Below are positions 1 through 9,543 of a DNA stretch of 64,000 nt, in pieces; positions within the stretch are counted from its first letter, which is position 1; each line of letters opens with the position of its first letter. This DNA comes from CAYJLC01 sp044426345. Its GTDB lineage: Bacteria > Bacillota > Clostridia > Oscillospirales > Butyricicoccaceae. The notes beneath the pieces are model-generated. The model did not search any database, was not told the DNA's origin, and saw only the letters and a list, made by a program, of their open reading frames with translations. Position numbers and translations under genes: made by a program. The DNA lies in assembly GCA_044426345.1 (NCBI GenBank), contig JAWXUP010000003.1, positions 1-64,000 of the forward strand, read 5' to 3'.

Positions 1-28
1 TACCGCCAGTTACTAAAATTGCGTACAT
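1..28 (-). CDS. rplU: 50S ribosomal protein L21, 5' end only
   Basis: Only the first nine codons are inside the window; they read MYAILVTGG, and the next codon begins with A. This matches the usual L21 N-terminus (MYA...TGGKQ). L21 is a structural protein of the large ribosomal subunit and usually heads the rplU-ysxB-rpmA operon, which would lie to the left. A ribosome binding site (AGAGAGGTG) lies just upstream of the ATG at 26-28. The identification rests on nine residues plus a very good promoter and leader, so it is likely but not certain. Confidence 0.65.
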
Positions 29-142
29 TCGGTAGCACCTCTCTTTCTTTGTTTGAGTCACGCTTTCATAGGTGTGCATAGCAACTTAAGACCTACTCGA
101 TGCGGCTTTATATAGTATAACACTACACCATCTTATTGTCAA
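29..142 (-). promoter_or_regulatory. rplU promoter and leader
   Basis: On the reverse strand a perfect -35 (TTGACA, 137-142) is followed after 17 bp by -10 TATACT (114-119). The -35 overlaps the murJ stop codon. About 80 nt of leader follow before rplU. L21 operons of Firmicutes often carry a structured autoregulatory leader; this leader could be one, but I could not match its fold. Confidence 0.6.
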
Positions 143-1680
143 GCCTTTTTTCGACTTATTTTTGTTTTTACAAAATTAATTGCAACATTCAATTCTTCTA
201 CTTTAAATATATTCACCAAAACAAAATAAATAGGTGCTCCAATTAATGCCGCTGATATTATTTCAATGATATTTCCTGTATTGCCAAGCGAATTTGTGTA
301 AACAGATACAAAATTCAACACAAAATACACAACAGCACCCATAATAAGAGCCGAAAAACTTATTTTTACAATATTTTTTAGCAAACGTGTAGTTCCCAAA
401 TTTCCGATTTTCTTTTGCAGTCTATAATATAGTATGCAAGCTAAAACCGTGTTCGCCAATGATGTTGCAAGGGCTAAACCAACGTGCTTTAATACGCTGA
501 TTAGTGCGAAATTAAACACAATATTTACGCATAATGACACTGCATTTGATAGCACAGGTGTTTTCGTATCTTTTAGTGAATAAAACTGCTTATTAAGTAT
601 CTCATTCAAGCTAATTGCAGGCAACCCAAGTGAGTATGCCATCAATGCTTGCGAGGTAATTTTAGCATCATCTACGCTGAATTCTCCACGCAAAAACGCA
701 ATCTCAACAATTTGATTTGCAAGCATAAAAAACGCCACTGATACTGGTATTACAAGCAAAAGCACGGTATTCATACTAGTACTAGAAATTTTCTTGTACT
801 CGTCAAAATCGCCACTGTTGGATAACTTTGCAAGTGTCGGATAAATCGCTGTAACTATAGATACCACGAAAATAGTCGTTACAAACAAAATAAGCTGATT
901 AGCATATTTCATAATCGTCATAACGCCTTCACCTAGCATTGATGCGAAATTTTTGTCTACAATTGAATTAAATTGGAAGATAAGTTGTCCAAAAAATATA
1001 GGAACACCCATTCTTACAATGTGTTTTATAACCTCATCATTAGGCTTTAAAACTGGTGAATACTTAAATCCCTTAGTTTTTGCAACAATCACTAAGAAAA
1101 CCGATGGTAGCACCCACGAAAGTGCATATCCATAGGCTAATATACTGGTATTTCCTCGAGATATCGCAAAAGTTATCATATTTACAAAGTTATTTATTAC
1201 TGTAGCAACGCCCACCGTCCAAAAAACATTTTGAATTTGCATATACCCATTTAACACGTTGTAAGTTACATACAAAAACGAAAATGGTAATATAATTCTA
1301 GTCATATTCGCAGCGATTAACTTGGTTTCTTCGGTAAAATCCACAGCGTAAAGTGGAATTAATTGTTCAGCAAAAAGCACGCCTAAAATGGAAATTGCCA
1401 TAATCAAAACAATGACCGTATTTATGATATTAGAAGTTGTTTTTGATACTTTTTCGCGATTTATGGTAGATATCGACGGAATATATCCGGTAGATACTGC
1501 AACTGTGATACCAGCAAAAATAGACACAGAAATCGTAGTAGCTGCTACATATGCATCTGTCACATTAGATGCGCCATAAAAATATGCAAAGGTCATTTCA
1601 CGAAGAAACCCAGAAACCTTTGATATTATTGAAAAAACAAGCATAATTATCGATGCAACGACAAGGTTATTTTTTTTCAT
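139..1680 (-). CDS. murJ: MurJ/MviN-family lipid II flippase
   Basis: This 513-aa polytopic membrane protein has the MurJ/MviN hallmarks: an N-terminal helix followed by a SGFLREM segment and an FYGAS...DAY motif, then repeated hydrophobic helices (about 14 are expected) along its whole length. MurJ moves undecaprenyl-linked lipid II across the cytoplasmic membrane for peptidoglycan synthesis. Sporulating bacteria often have several MOP-superfamily paralogues (MurJ, SpoVB, Wzx types), so the exact substrate is inferred. A ribosome binding site (GGAG) lies 5-8 bases before the ATG. It stands alone, with the rplU promoter embedded at its 3' end. Confidence 0.8.
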   Translation of the reverse strand: MKKNNLVVASIIMLVFSIISKVSGFLREMTFAYFYGASNVTDAYVAATTISVSIFAGITVAVSTGYIPSISTINREKVSKTTSNIINTVIVLIMAISILGVLFAEQLIPLYAVDFTEETKLIAANMTRIILPFSFLYVTYNVLNGYMQIQNVFWTVGVATVINNFVNMITFAISRGNTSILAYGYALSWVLPSVFLVIVAKTKGFKYSPVLKPNDEVIKHIVRMGVPIFFGQLIFQFNSIVDKNFASMLGEGVMTIMKYANQLILFVTTIFVVSIVTAIYPTLAKLSNSGDFDEYKKISSTSMNTVLLLVIPVSVAFFMLANQIVEIAFLRGEFSVDDAKITSQALMAYSLGLPAISLNEILNKQFYSLKDTKTPVLSNAVSLCVNIVFNFALISVLKHVGLALATSLANTVLACILYYRLQKKIGNLGTTRLLKNIVKISFSALIMGAVVYFVLNFVSVYTNSLGNTGNIIEIISAALIGAPIYFVLVNIFKVEELNVAINFVKTKISRKKA

Positions 1681-1807
1681 AATGCTCCATTCTAAAATAG
1701 TTTATTTATAGTTAGTATAACCTATTTTTCGCCAAAAGTCAAAAGAATAAATTATATATTTCAGAAATGTTATAGTTCGAACTTTCGTAATTTTCTAAAA
1801 GTTTTGT

Positions 1808-1836
1808 TTGTTTTTTTACAAAATAAGTGCTATAAT
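1808..1836 (+). promoter_or_regulatory. Sigma-A-type promoter for the TauE/SafE gene
   Basis: The -35 TTGTTT (1808-1813) and the -10 TATAAT (1831-1836) are separated by 17 bp. A ribosome binding site (AAGGAG, 1855-1860) precedes the ATG at 1866. Confidence 0.65.
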
Positions 1837-1865
1837 TAATTGAATTTTGTTTTTAAGGAGCAATT

Positions 1866-2618
1866 ATGAGTTTAATTCAAATGATTTTAGTGGTCTGCCC
1901 ACTAGTTTTTTTCGCATCATTTGTCGATGCAATCGCTGGTGGTGGAGGTTTAATATCACTTTCAGCATATACTTTCACAGGAATTCCAACGCATATGGCA
2001 TATGGTTCTAATAAATTTTCAGCATCAATTGGTACTATTTTTTCGACTTATAGATTTTTCAAAAGTGGTACAATTCATCTAAAAACAGCACTTTTATCTG
2101 CTTTTTTTGCACTTGTTGGTTCTGCTTGTGGAGCAAAACTAGCTCTACTACTAAGCGACCAAACACTAAAAACCACAATGATGATTTTATTGCCATGTAT
2201 CGCTGTTTTTGTTCTATTTAATAAAAAAACTTTCGGCGAAGACGACAACTCTTCAAGTTTATCACGCAAAAAAGCAATATTTTTATCTGCAATAATAGGC
2301 TTTCTAATCGGTACATACGACGGTTTCTTTGGTCCAGGAACAGGCACTTTTTTGATTTTAGCTTACACAACACTTATGAAATTTGATTTCAAAACTGCGT
2401 GTGGTAATACGAAAGTTGTAAATCTTTCATCAAACCTTGCTGCCCTTGTAGTATATTTATTCGCCGGCAAAGTGTATTTTGCACTAGCAATTCCCGCTGC
2501 AATATGTTCTGTAGCCGGTGGTTGGATTGGTTCTGGACTAGCAATAAAAAAAGGTTCTAAATTTATAAAACCTATGCTTGTTTTTGTGTTGATTTTACTT
2601 TTTATTAATATGTTTTAG
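1866..2618 (+). CDS. TSUP-family (TauE/SafE) membrane permease
   Basis: This 250-aa hydrophobic protein has the typical TauE/SafE N-terminal signature (DAIAGGGGLIS, then YGSNKFSASIGT) and a second matching half (GTYDGFFGPGTGTF, then GNTKVVNLSSNL). That is the internal duplication expected of this eight-helix family. Members move sulfite, sulfonates or other small organic anions across the cytoplasmic membrane. The substrate cannot be told from sequence or neighbours. It is a single-gene unit with its own promoter and a downstream hairpin terminator. Confidence 0.85.
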   Translation: MSLIQMILVVCPLVFFASFVDAIAGGGGLISLSAYTFTGIPTHMAYGSNKFSASIGTIFSTYRFFKSGTIHLKTALLSAFFALVGSACGAKLALLLSDQTLKTTMMILLPCIAVFVLFNKKTFGEDDNSSSLSRKKAIFLSAIIGFLIGTYDGFFGPGTGTFLILAYTTLMKFDFKTACGNTKVVNLSSNLAALVVYLFAGKVYFALAIPAAICSVAGGWIGSGLAIKKGSKFIKPMLVFVLILLFINMF

Positions 2619-2631
2619 TAACAATATATTT

Positions 2632-2741
2632 TCAGTTTCTACCACTTGTACTATCTTTTTTCTCGGTAGTCGCTTGTCGCGTGGCTAATACTTCGTTGCC
2701 AACGCACCCTGTAGGGGCGAACTGCGTTCGTCCGTTCGCCA
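2632..2741 (+). repeat. Decayed copy of the dispersed element plus a GC-rich hairpin repeat
   Basis: Bases from about 2636 to 2693 match the left part of the roughly 300-bp intergenic element (CTATCTTTTTTCTCGG followed by a variant of its GTCGCTCGCC stretch), but the 26-bp palindrome is lost. The match runs into a GTAGGGGCGAAC...GTTCG hairpin repeat (2711-2741) that recurs near 11.4, 11.6, 20.0 and 37.1 kb. It is a relic and shows no coding potential. Confidence 0.6.
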
Positions 2742-2815
2742 TAATAAATAATGCGTAGTAAATTCCCTCAGTCACTTCGTTGCCACCTCCCTCAAAGAGA
2801 GAGCCAAAAGAAAAG

Positions 2816-2841
2816 CCTCCAAACTATAAAAAGTTTGGAGG
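2816..2841. terminator. Bidirectional hairpin terminator
   Basis: A perfect 10-bp stem (2816-2825 with 2832-2841) has a six-base loop. It is flanked by T-rich sequence on one side and A-rich on the other. It lies between the convergent TauE/SafE gene and the C11 protease gene and could serve both. Confidence 0.7.
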
Positions 2842-2875
2842 TTTCAGTTTTATATAAGCGTATCATAATTGCTTT

Positions 2876-5296
2876 TTAATCAGTATAATATACAGATTCA
2901 CTTGTGTAAACGTGATTATATATATCCGTAAGTTGGAAATGAACCATCGCATCATAGTCTCCTACATAGTCATAACTAACTTCGATTTCTCTTCCATTAT
3001 AGACATATTCATCTCCAAAACTACAAGTTCCAACGTAATTTCCATCATAATCATAATAATCAAATACCCACTCTAGCGTATCACCACTAGTAAACGAAAA
3101 CGTTCCTTTACCCAAAGGCTCTCCAGCTGTTGAATATCTACGATACCCTGTTACATATCCATAAGGATTATCATCGTCCCAATAAACTATAACTTCAACA
3201 TATTCCGTATCATTTAATATCGCAGGCACTGAACCATACGTATACCAATCATTATCACTGTAAGTAACTTCTTCTATTGCATAAAACGGTACTGTATGTC
3301 CATCTAGTGTTACCCACGTGTAATCAAACATAATAAGCAAGTCGCCATTTTTATCAAACTCATACACATTGTCACTACCTAAATCGATATATCCTTCGCC
3401 ATCATCAAGCAAAGCTTGTATTTCAATAAGTGAAATTTCTTCCCATTGCTCATCACTCAATTGAAGAACATATTCTCCACCTCTAAATACGATTTCCAGT
3501 TCCTCATACATTGTTCCATCATACCAACTAGCATAAGCATCAGCGATATTAGCATCATACCACGATTCTTGCGAAAAATCCAACGAGCCTCCGCCACCAG
3601 GTTGTTGACCTTCTCCTTGACCACCTTGGCTACCACCACCTTGTCCTTGACCTTGGCCTCCTTGTCCGCCTCCGCCACCAAATCCAGACCAATCTCCTGT
3701 ACTATATTCATAATACTCGCCAGCACTAGCACTTACGTATTGATTCAAGAAATCAATGTATTCATCTCCATACCCTATCGTCTCCATACTTGCAACAGTT
3801 TCACTATAATATTCAGGGTAAACATATGGGAAATACATCGACAATCCATTTGCTCCATCTACCGAATCACTGCTTACATTGTATTTAACCGCACTATTTA
3901 TAGCTCCAATTAAATCTTCTGTACCTTCAAAATCCAACAAATAAACTAATTCGACAATATCAATTTGCTCATAATCTCCCGCACCGAATGATTTAGCTTT
4001 GCTAAGTGCCGAAGATAATGTTGTATACGCACTTTGGTCTGTAGATATATCAACATCGTCAAAGTAATCCACAAAAACTTGATAAACTGCTGGTATTTCT
4101 TTCAGTTCAACTACAGATAATGTTGATTCAGCGCGTCGATAATCTGCAACGCTAGCCTCTACAAAACTATCTGCCAAAACAATAGATACATCTAACGTTT
4201 CCATACCTGTATCATCGCTCCAAGTTTCTAAGAACTCTGTGTAATACCAACCAGTAGCCTCCTCTGTTTCTTCAGATGCTATCATATAATCTGCGTATGG
4301 TTCTAGCATTACAGCAGTTTCTAGTGTTGCCATTAAGCAAGCATCAAATCCAACAAAATCAAACTTAACACCGGTTTCCGATAGTCCTCTTGATATTTCA
4401 TCTATACTCATTTGTCCATCTGGGAAATTCTCATCATATCCATAACCAGACATCGTACCACCACCGTGGTCCCACAAAATCAACGCATAGCGATTGGCCG
4501 GGAACAACTCTGTTGCATCAGTAATAAAATCCGAAAGAGTGTCCTCTGATGTCATATCTAATTTACCTAAATTATCATTAATGCTTATAAGTTTTCCATC
4601 TTTAACCTGCCAATATTGACAAGTAGAACCAGAAATGCTTGAATTTTCCCATTTTCTAGCACCACCAGTCATAACAACCAAGTTTAGATTATCTCCAAAG
4701 TCAGCATTAATCATTTCTTGCAAATCAGTTGAGGCATATCCTCCATCAGTTTCTAAATCTGAACCCAAAAGATATACCATAATAGTAACTTCATCAGTTC
4801 CGTCACCCATAATAGTGGTGTAATCATCTCGAACTACCAAAGATGATAAATTCGATATGATAGGCTCACTTACTGATTCGCTATAAGCTGAGCTGTATCC
4901 TGAATCCAACCCAACTTTGCTTTCTTCTTCTATTATTTCCCAAAATGCCACAATGAATATACCACCAATAACCACAATAGCTGTAAATATTGCTATGATA
5001 ATTATAGCTGGAATCAAACAACCTTTGCGTTTTTTCTTAGGCATACTTCTGTTCACTTGTGGCTGATTTTGCATTGGTTGACCTTGTATTGGTTGACCTT
5101 GCATTGGTTGACTTTGCATTGGTTGACTTTGTATTGGTTGACTTTGTATTGGTTGACCTTGCATTGGTGAATTTGTATGTACTTGTTCTATTTTTTCTTC
5201 TTGATTGTCAGCAACACCCGATATTGCTTTTGCTCCGCAATTTTGACAAAATTTCGCGTTATCTAATATTTTTTCTCCACATTTTATACAAAACAT
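2876..5296 (-). CDS. Membrane-anchored zinc-ribbon clostripain-family (C11) cysteine protease
   Basis: The layout from the N-terminus is: a double CxxC zinc ribbon (residues 2-20), a pentapeptide repeat of the form (M/I)Q(G/S)QP (about 45-75), a basic stretch and one membrane helix (about 90-120), then a peptidase C11 domain. His277 in DHGGG and Cys320 in FDACLM form the expected catalytic dyad. A Gly/Gln-rich linker follows near residue 560, then a beta-rich C-terminal domain. The catalytic part should be extracytoplasmic. A GTG at 5308 would add four residues, but it is part of the ribosome binding site (GTGAGGTG), so the ATG at 5296 was chosen. Two zinc-ribbon membrane proteins at 47-49 kb share the N-terminal module. 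The substrate is unknown. Confidence 0.8.
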   Translation of the reverse strand: MFCIKCGEKILDNAKFCQNCGAKAISGVADNQEEKIEQVHTNSPMQGQPIQSQPIQSQPMQSQPMQGQPIQGQPMQNQPQVNRSMPKKKRKGCLIPAIIIIAIFTAIVVIGGIFIVAFWEIIEEESKVGLDSGYSSAYSESVSEPIISNLSSLVVRDDYTTIMGDGTDEVTIMVYLLGSDLETDGGYASTDLQEMINADFGDNLNLVVMTGGARKWENSSISGSTCQYWQVKDGKLISINDNLGKLDMTSEDTLSDFITDATELFPANRYALILWDHGGGTMSGYGYDENFPDGQMSIDEISRGLSETGVKFDFVGFDACLMATLETAVMLEPYADYMIASEETEEATGWYYTEFLETWSDDTGMETLDVSIVLADSFVEASVADYRRAESTLSVVELKEIPAVYQVFVDYFDDVDISTDQSAYTTLSSALSKAKSFGAGDYEQIDIVELVYLLDFEGTEDLIGAINSAVKYNVSSDSVDGANGLSMYFPYVYPEYYSETVASMETIGYGDEYIDFLNQYVSASAGEYYEYSTGDWSGFGGGGGQGGQGQGQGGGSQGGQGEGQQPGGGGSLDFSQESWYDANIADAYASWYDGTMYEELEIVFRGGEYVLQLSDEQWEEISLIEIQALLDDGEGYIDLGSDNVYEFDKNGDLLIMFDYTWVTLDGHTVPFYAIEEVTYSDNDWYTYGSVPAILNDTEYVEVIVYWDDDNPYGYVTGYRRYSTAGEPLGKGTFSFTSGDTLEWVFDYYDYDGNYVGTCSFGDEYVYNGREIEVSYDYVGDYDAMVHFQLTDIYNHVYTSESVYYTD
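5070..5166 (-). repeat. In-gene 15-bp tandem repeats coding for QP pentapeptides
   Basis: A tandem array of 15-bp units with small sequence variation encodes the (M/I)Q(G/S)QP repeats between the zinc ribbon and the membrane helix of the C11 protease. Such arrays change copy number by slippage, so linker length may vary between strains. Confidence 0.7.
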
Positions 5297-5338
5297 AACA
5301 CACCTCACTTTTCAAAATATAAAACTATACTCGACTCT

Positions 5339-7306
5339 TTATTTTAAATATTCCATATCAGGTTTATTTATAGATAAATCTACTTTAGGACGCACTGAGT
5401 TAACGATAATTTTATCAATTTTGCAGAATTCTTCTACAATCGTTTCACCGTTAGTTACAACCGTGATTACATCGCCATCTACCGTTACTTGTGGTTCGCA
5501 TTTAGCTTTTTCAGACGCTTTTTCAGAACGGTCACCGAACACGCAAGTTACTATAATATGTTCTCCAGCAGGTACTGTTTTTGTTGACATCGCTATTACA
5601 GATGTGTTATAAAGCAAGTTTGTATTTGGTGTACAATCTGTAACAATAGGTGTTCCACCTGTTTTTGTTGTAATACCAACCATACCCCAAGGCAAGCTGA
5701 TAAATGCACTATCCTTAGTTTTTGCAACATTTTCTTGCGTGTATTTTCCGTTTCCTCTACCAGATACAGCTTGAAAACGAGGTTCTGATTCAATTGTAAA
5801 ACCACCGTCTGCAATATCAATTTCAATATCTGTAGTGATTTTATGTACACGCACGTGCCAAGAATCTGCACAAGGAATGATAACACTCTTAACTTTTACA
5901 CCATTTGGCATTGGGTAGTTAATTTTTGTACTATTTTCAGTAGTTTCATAAGAATCCATACCATAACGCATTTTATATTCATCTTTTCCCGCTGGACTTA
6001 TTGCTAAAGTACTATCAAAAGCACCAGTTACTAAGTCCGTGTCACGTGAAACACTAAACGCAAATTGATTTGAATATACAAATTTTTCGTATTTTTCAGG
6101 ACAATGCCCCATTTTTTTGAAACAATGCTGACCAGCCATATAACACAAAGTATGCTCATTTTCATCGTGAGTAAGTATCATAAAGCCATCTTTAAGTTCT
6201 TTTTTAGGTGCATAATCATATTTTTCTTCTTTTGCAGTCCAAAAAGCGTGGTCTGCTGGAAGTGCAAGCGACCAAAAACCTTTTAATGCCCAATAAGGCG
6301 AACCACCCGCATTATAACGTTCACTCATAAATAAGTTTGGATAGCCATAACCTACAGTCAGCACACCCGAATTGTCGCAAATTGGACGTTCAAGCCAGTT
6401 TTCAAGGTGACGTAAAGTAAGATTTTTCATTACGCCGTATGTAACACCATCTTCACCTTCAGCATCTGCAAAAGCTAATGCTCCAAAGAATGAACAGTGT
6501 GCGAATCTATAAGTTAAACTTCTACCGAATGGAATTTCATTGCCGTCATTACCAAACCAATAAACAAAATCTCTAGCGAAAGTTTTAGAACGGTCGATTA
6601 AAGTTTTGCTGTATTCTGGTTCGATTTTTTCCATAAGTTTTGCGTAAACCAAGCCATAAAAATGCATTGCAAACGGAATATAATAGTCAACTTGGTCTTC
6701 AAACCCATCGAAATACCAGCCGTCTTTTTTATAGCAACTTTCGATTAAATCTTTGTCGTCTTCAGCACGATATTCGCTATATGGAAGACCTAAAATTCTA
6801 AAGGTCATATTTATTAAAATTCTGAAATATCTCCAGTTTGTTGGGTGCATAACTTGATAGTTTGCTTGGTCTAGATATTTATAAACATTATCTTTTTGTT
6901 CTTGTGTTAGTGGTTCCCATAATTTGTCTGGTGACATAGCAATAGCAGTAGCTATAGGTGCCATTTCAACGATTTTTTGGTCAACGTCGAAAGAATCTCC
7001 CCAATACTCTTCGTGTTCTGGATTAGAACCGTTCACTATACCAATTTTATACCATTCTAGCCAATCTAGTGCCTCAGCTTGAACTTCTTCTGATAAGTCT
7101 TCTAAATTTGCCCAAAGAGGTCCTAGTCCCCATAAAACACGAGCAAAACCTTCCATAAGTGCTGTTTTTTCTGCATAAATTGCACCTATTTCTGCAACTT
7201 TAAGCCATGCGTGTCCCTCACTATAAAAAGGTTTTAACGGTCTAATTAAATCAAGCATAGCTTTTGCTGTATCATTTTTTGTTACTAAATTATATTTTTT
7301 TCTCAT
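5339..7306 (-). CDS. DUF2264 family protein (first of two paralogues)
   Basis: This 655-aa protein belongs to the DUF2264 family, soluble proteins whose N-terminal two thirds are predicted to be an alpha/alpha barrel like those of glycan-processing enzymes, followed by a beta-rich C-terminal part. No biochemical role is firmly established. Visible family features are the LxLIRPLKPFYS start, the MEGFARVLWGLGPLW segment and FGRSLTYRFAH. It has no signal peptide, so it is probably cytoplasmic. It lies directly downstream of a closely similar paralogue with a hairpin between the two. The ribosome binding site (AAGGGGAA) supports the ATG at 7306. Confidence 0.75.
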   Translation of the reverse strand: MRKKYNLVTKNDTAKAMLDLIRPLKPFYSEGHAWLKVAEIGAIYAEKTALMEGFARVLWGLGPLWANLEDLSEEVQAEALDWLEWYKIGIVNGSNPEHEEYWGDSFDVDQKIVEMAPIATAIAMSPDKLWEPLTQEQKDNVYKYLDQANYQVMHPTNWRYFRILINMTFRILGLPYSEYRAEDDKDLIESCYKKDGWYFDGFEDQVDYYIPFAMHFYGLVYAKLMEKIEPEYSKTLIDRSKTFARDFVYWFGNDGNEIPFGRSLTYRFAHCSFFGALAFADAEGEDGVTYGVMKNLTLRHLENWLERPICDNSGVLTVGYGYPNLFMSERYNAGGSPYWALKGFWSLALPADHAFWTAKEEKYDYAPKKELKDGFMILTHDENEHTLCYMAGQHCFKKMGHCPEKYEKFVYSNQFAFSVSRDTDLVTGAFDSTLAISPAGKDEYKMRYGMDSYETTENSTKINYPMPNGVKVKSVIIPCADSWHVRVHKITTDIEIDIADGGFTIESEPRFQAVSGRGNGKYTQENVAKTKDSAFISLPWGMVGITTKTGGTPIVTDCTPNTNLLYNTSVIAMSTKTVPAGEHIIVTCVFGDRSEKASEKAKCEPQVTVDGDVITVVTNGETIVEEFCKIDKIIVNSVRPKVDLSINKPDMEYLK

Positions 7307-7328
7307 TTATTTTTCCCCTTTTAAATCA

Positions 7329-7362
7329 AAAACCTTCAAATCTTTATTGACTTGAAGGTTTT
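7329..7362 (-). terminator. Hairpin between the two DUF2264 genes
   Basis: An 11-bp stem (7329-7339 with 7352-7362) is followed on the reverse strand by a T-run. It would terminate, or partly attenuate, transcription leaving the upstream paralogue, giving less of the downstream one. Confidence 0.6.
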
Positions 7363-7369
7363 AAATATT

Positions 7370-9250
7370 TTAGTCCAAGAAAGTTTCTGTAACAGTTTTT
7401 CCGTTATACGTAACCGTAATAACACCATCTTTTACTGAAGCTTGTGGAACATTTTTCATTTTTTCGGTTGCAGTTTCAGAGCGATCACCAAATACGCAAG
7501 TTATAACAGTATGTTTACCTGGTTGTAAAGTATTACAAGACATTGGCAGACCTGTTAAATTGTAAAGTAAGTTTGTATTTGCTATAGCATCAACCCATTC
7601 TGGTTTATCTCCAGAAAGTGATACAACACCACTAACGCCCCAATCAAACACACCAAAAGTACTGTTTTCAGTTTGTTTTATTTGGTCTGGTGTATATCTA
7701 CCATTTCCTTCACCACGTACCGCTGTAAATGCATATTCCAGTTCTATAGCAAAACCACCATCTGCGATATCAATAGCTTGTTTTGTATCAATTTCGTGAA
7801 TACGAACGTGCCAAGCGCCACAAGGAACGATAACAGTTTTAACATTTACATCTGGAAGTAATTTGTAGTTTATTTTAATACAATCATCTTTAGTTTCATA
7901 TCCTGTATTGCCAAAACGCATTCTATAGTGTTCATCGCCAGCATAAGATGCAACTAAAATATTGTCATATGCACCACCAATTAAGTCTGGTTCACGTGGA
8001 ACGCTAAATGAGAATTGGTTTGAATATACGAATTTTTCATATTTTTCAGGACAGTGACCTTTAGTTCTAGCATTGTGTTGACCAGAAATATATGCTAAAA
8101 CGTGATTGTTATCTTCGTGAGCGATTAACATTCTTGGTTTTTGGAATGCTTTTTGTGGTTCGAAATCAAAGTCTTTTTCTTCAGCTGTCCAGAATGGGTG
8201 GTCTGCTGGAAGTGAAAGCATTATAAATGCTTTAAAAGCCCAGTAAGGAGAACCTGCTGCACTATAACGTTCACTCATAAAGATGTTTGCATAGCCATAA
8301 CCTACAGTTAAAACGCCAGCATTATCAAAGATTGGACGTGCAAGCCAAGTTTCTATATTACGAAGTGTAAGTCTTTTCATAATACCATAATCGACAGAAT
8401 CATCAACTTCTGCAAGACCCATAGCACCAAAGAATGAGCTATGTGCGAATCTGTAAGTTAAACTTCTACCAAAACCGATTTCATTACCGTCATTACCAAA
8501 CCAATATGCAAAATCGTGTGCGAATGTAGATGCACGAGCTTTTAAAGTTGCACAATATTCTGGTTCTTCTTCGCCTCTAAATTTAGAGTAAAGCAGTGCA
8601 TAGAAATGCATAGCAAATGGTACATAGTAGTCATATTGATCGCTATTACCATCAAAATACCAACCTTCGCCAACATAGCTAGGTTCGATAATTCCAAGTT
8701 GGTCTTCGTCTAGTCTTGCTTGGTCGAAAGGTAAACCTAAAGTTTGGAATAATTTATTTGCAAGAATTCTAAAATATCTCCAGTTATTATTACCCATTGC
8801 GCAGAAATTACATTGATATATAAATTTGTATAAATTATCTTGTTGCTCTGGAGTTAATGCTCCCCATATTTTGTCACGGTTTAAGAAAATAGTTACAACG
8901 ATAGCTGCATTTTCAACGATTTTTTGATCGTTATTTACGCATTTTCCCCAATATTCTTCGTGTTCTGGATTTGAACCATTAATAAGTCCTTCAATGTATT
9001 GTAAGCGCCATTCTTCAGCTTCTTTTTGAATTTCTTCTGGCATATCCTCAATGTTTGACCATAGAGGTCCTAAACCCCAAAGAATTCTTGTAAAACCTTC
9101 CATAAGAGCTACTTTTTCACCGTATTGAACGCCGATATCTCCTACTTTTAGCCAAGCCTTACCTGGACTATAGAATTTTTTAAGAGGTCTAATAAGTTCT
9201 AATAATTTCGCCGCTGTATCGGCTTTAGTTTTCAGTTTAAAATCTTGCAT
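7370..9250 (-). CDS. DUF2264 family protein (second paralogue, first in operon)
   Basis: This 626-aa protein is co-linear with its neighbour over the whole length. It shares the LIRPLKKFYS, MEGFTRILWGLGPLW, GFGRSLTYRFAHSSFFGA and SERYSAAGSPYW segments, so the pair arose by tandem duplication. Function is unknown; a role in breakdown of a host or plant polysaccharide is a family-level guess. An upstream in-frame start would add 19 residues, but a clear ribosome binding site (AAGGAGA) sits before the ATG at 9250, so that start was chosen. Two palindromes upstream suggest repressor control. Confidence 0.75.
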   Translation of the reverse strand: MQDFKLKTKADTAAKLLELIRPLKKFYSPGKAWLKVGDIGVQYGEKVALMEGFTRILWGLGPLWSNIEDMPEEIQKEAEEWRLQYIEGLINGSNPEHEEYWGKCVNNDQKIVENAAIVVTIFLNRDKIWGALTPEQQDNLYKFIYQCNFCAMGNNNWRYFRILANKLFQTLGLPFDQARLDEDQLGIIEPSYVGEGWYFDGNSDQYDYYVPFAMHFYALLYSKFRGEEEPEYCATLKARASTFAHDFAYWFGNDGNEIGFGRSLTYRFAHSSFFGAMGLAEVDDSVDYGIMKRLTLRNIETWLARPIFDNAGVLTVGYGYANIFMSERYSAAGSPYWAFKAFIMLSLPADHPFWTAEEKDFDFEPQKAFQKPRMLIAHEDNNHVLAYISGQHNARTKGHCPEKYEKFVYSNQFSFSVPREPDLIGGAYDNILVASYAGDEHYRMRFGNTGYETKDDCIKINYKLLPDVNVKTVIVPCGAWHVRIHEIDTKQAIDIADGGFAIELEYAFTAVRGEGNGRYTPDQIKQTENSTFGVFDWGVSGVVSLSGDKPEWVDAIANTNLLYNLTGLPMSCNTLQPGKHTVITCVFGDRSETATEKMKNVPQASVKDGVITVTYNGKTVTETFLD

Positions 9251-9374
9251 TGTTCTCTCCTTATCATTTTCCCTATAAATTAGCATAAAATATGCATTAT
9301 TATCCATAATTAAATATTATCATACATAAATCAAAATAGCTATCGGCATTTTGCCTAATTTTGAGCATTATTTC

Positions 9375-9420
9375 TTGTATACAACGATATCTATGTAGTA
9401 TTTTTGTTGTATTTATACAA
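9375..9420. promoter_or_regulatory. Two palindromic operator-like sites
   Basis: TTGTATACAA (9375-9384) is a perfect 10-bp palindrome. TTGTATTTATACAA (9407-9420) is the same half-site pair with 4 bp more in the centre. Both lie in the 293-bp divergent region between the DUF2264 operon and the gene at 9544. They look like sites for one dimeric repressor, which is not encoded nearby. Confidence 0.5.
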
Positions 9421-9543
9421 TAAATCAACTATTTTTTTAACACTTTTTCTTTATTTTAAAATTATATCTTGATTTTTTCAAGGAAATATTATATTATATA
9501 AGTAACATATATTCAAGCGTATTTGGAGAAAAGAGGTACTAAA

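Noticed and set aside
5059..5298. A 79-codon forward frame rich in LVD repeats
   Set aside because: It is the antisense image of the QP-repeat segment of the C11 protease.
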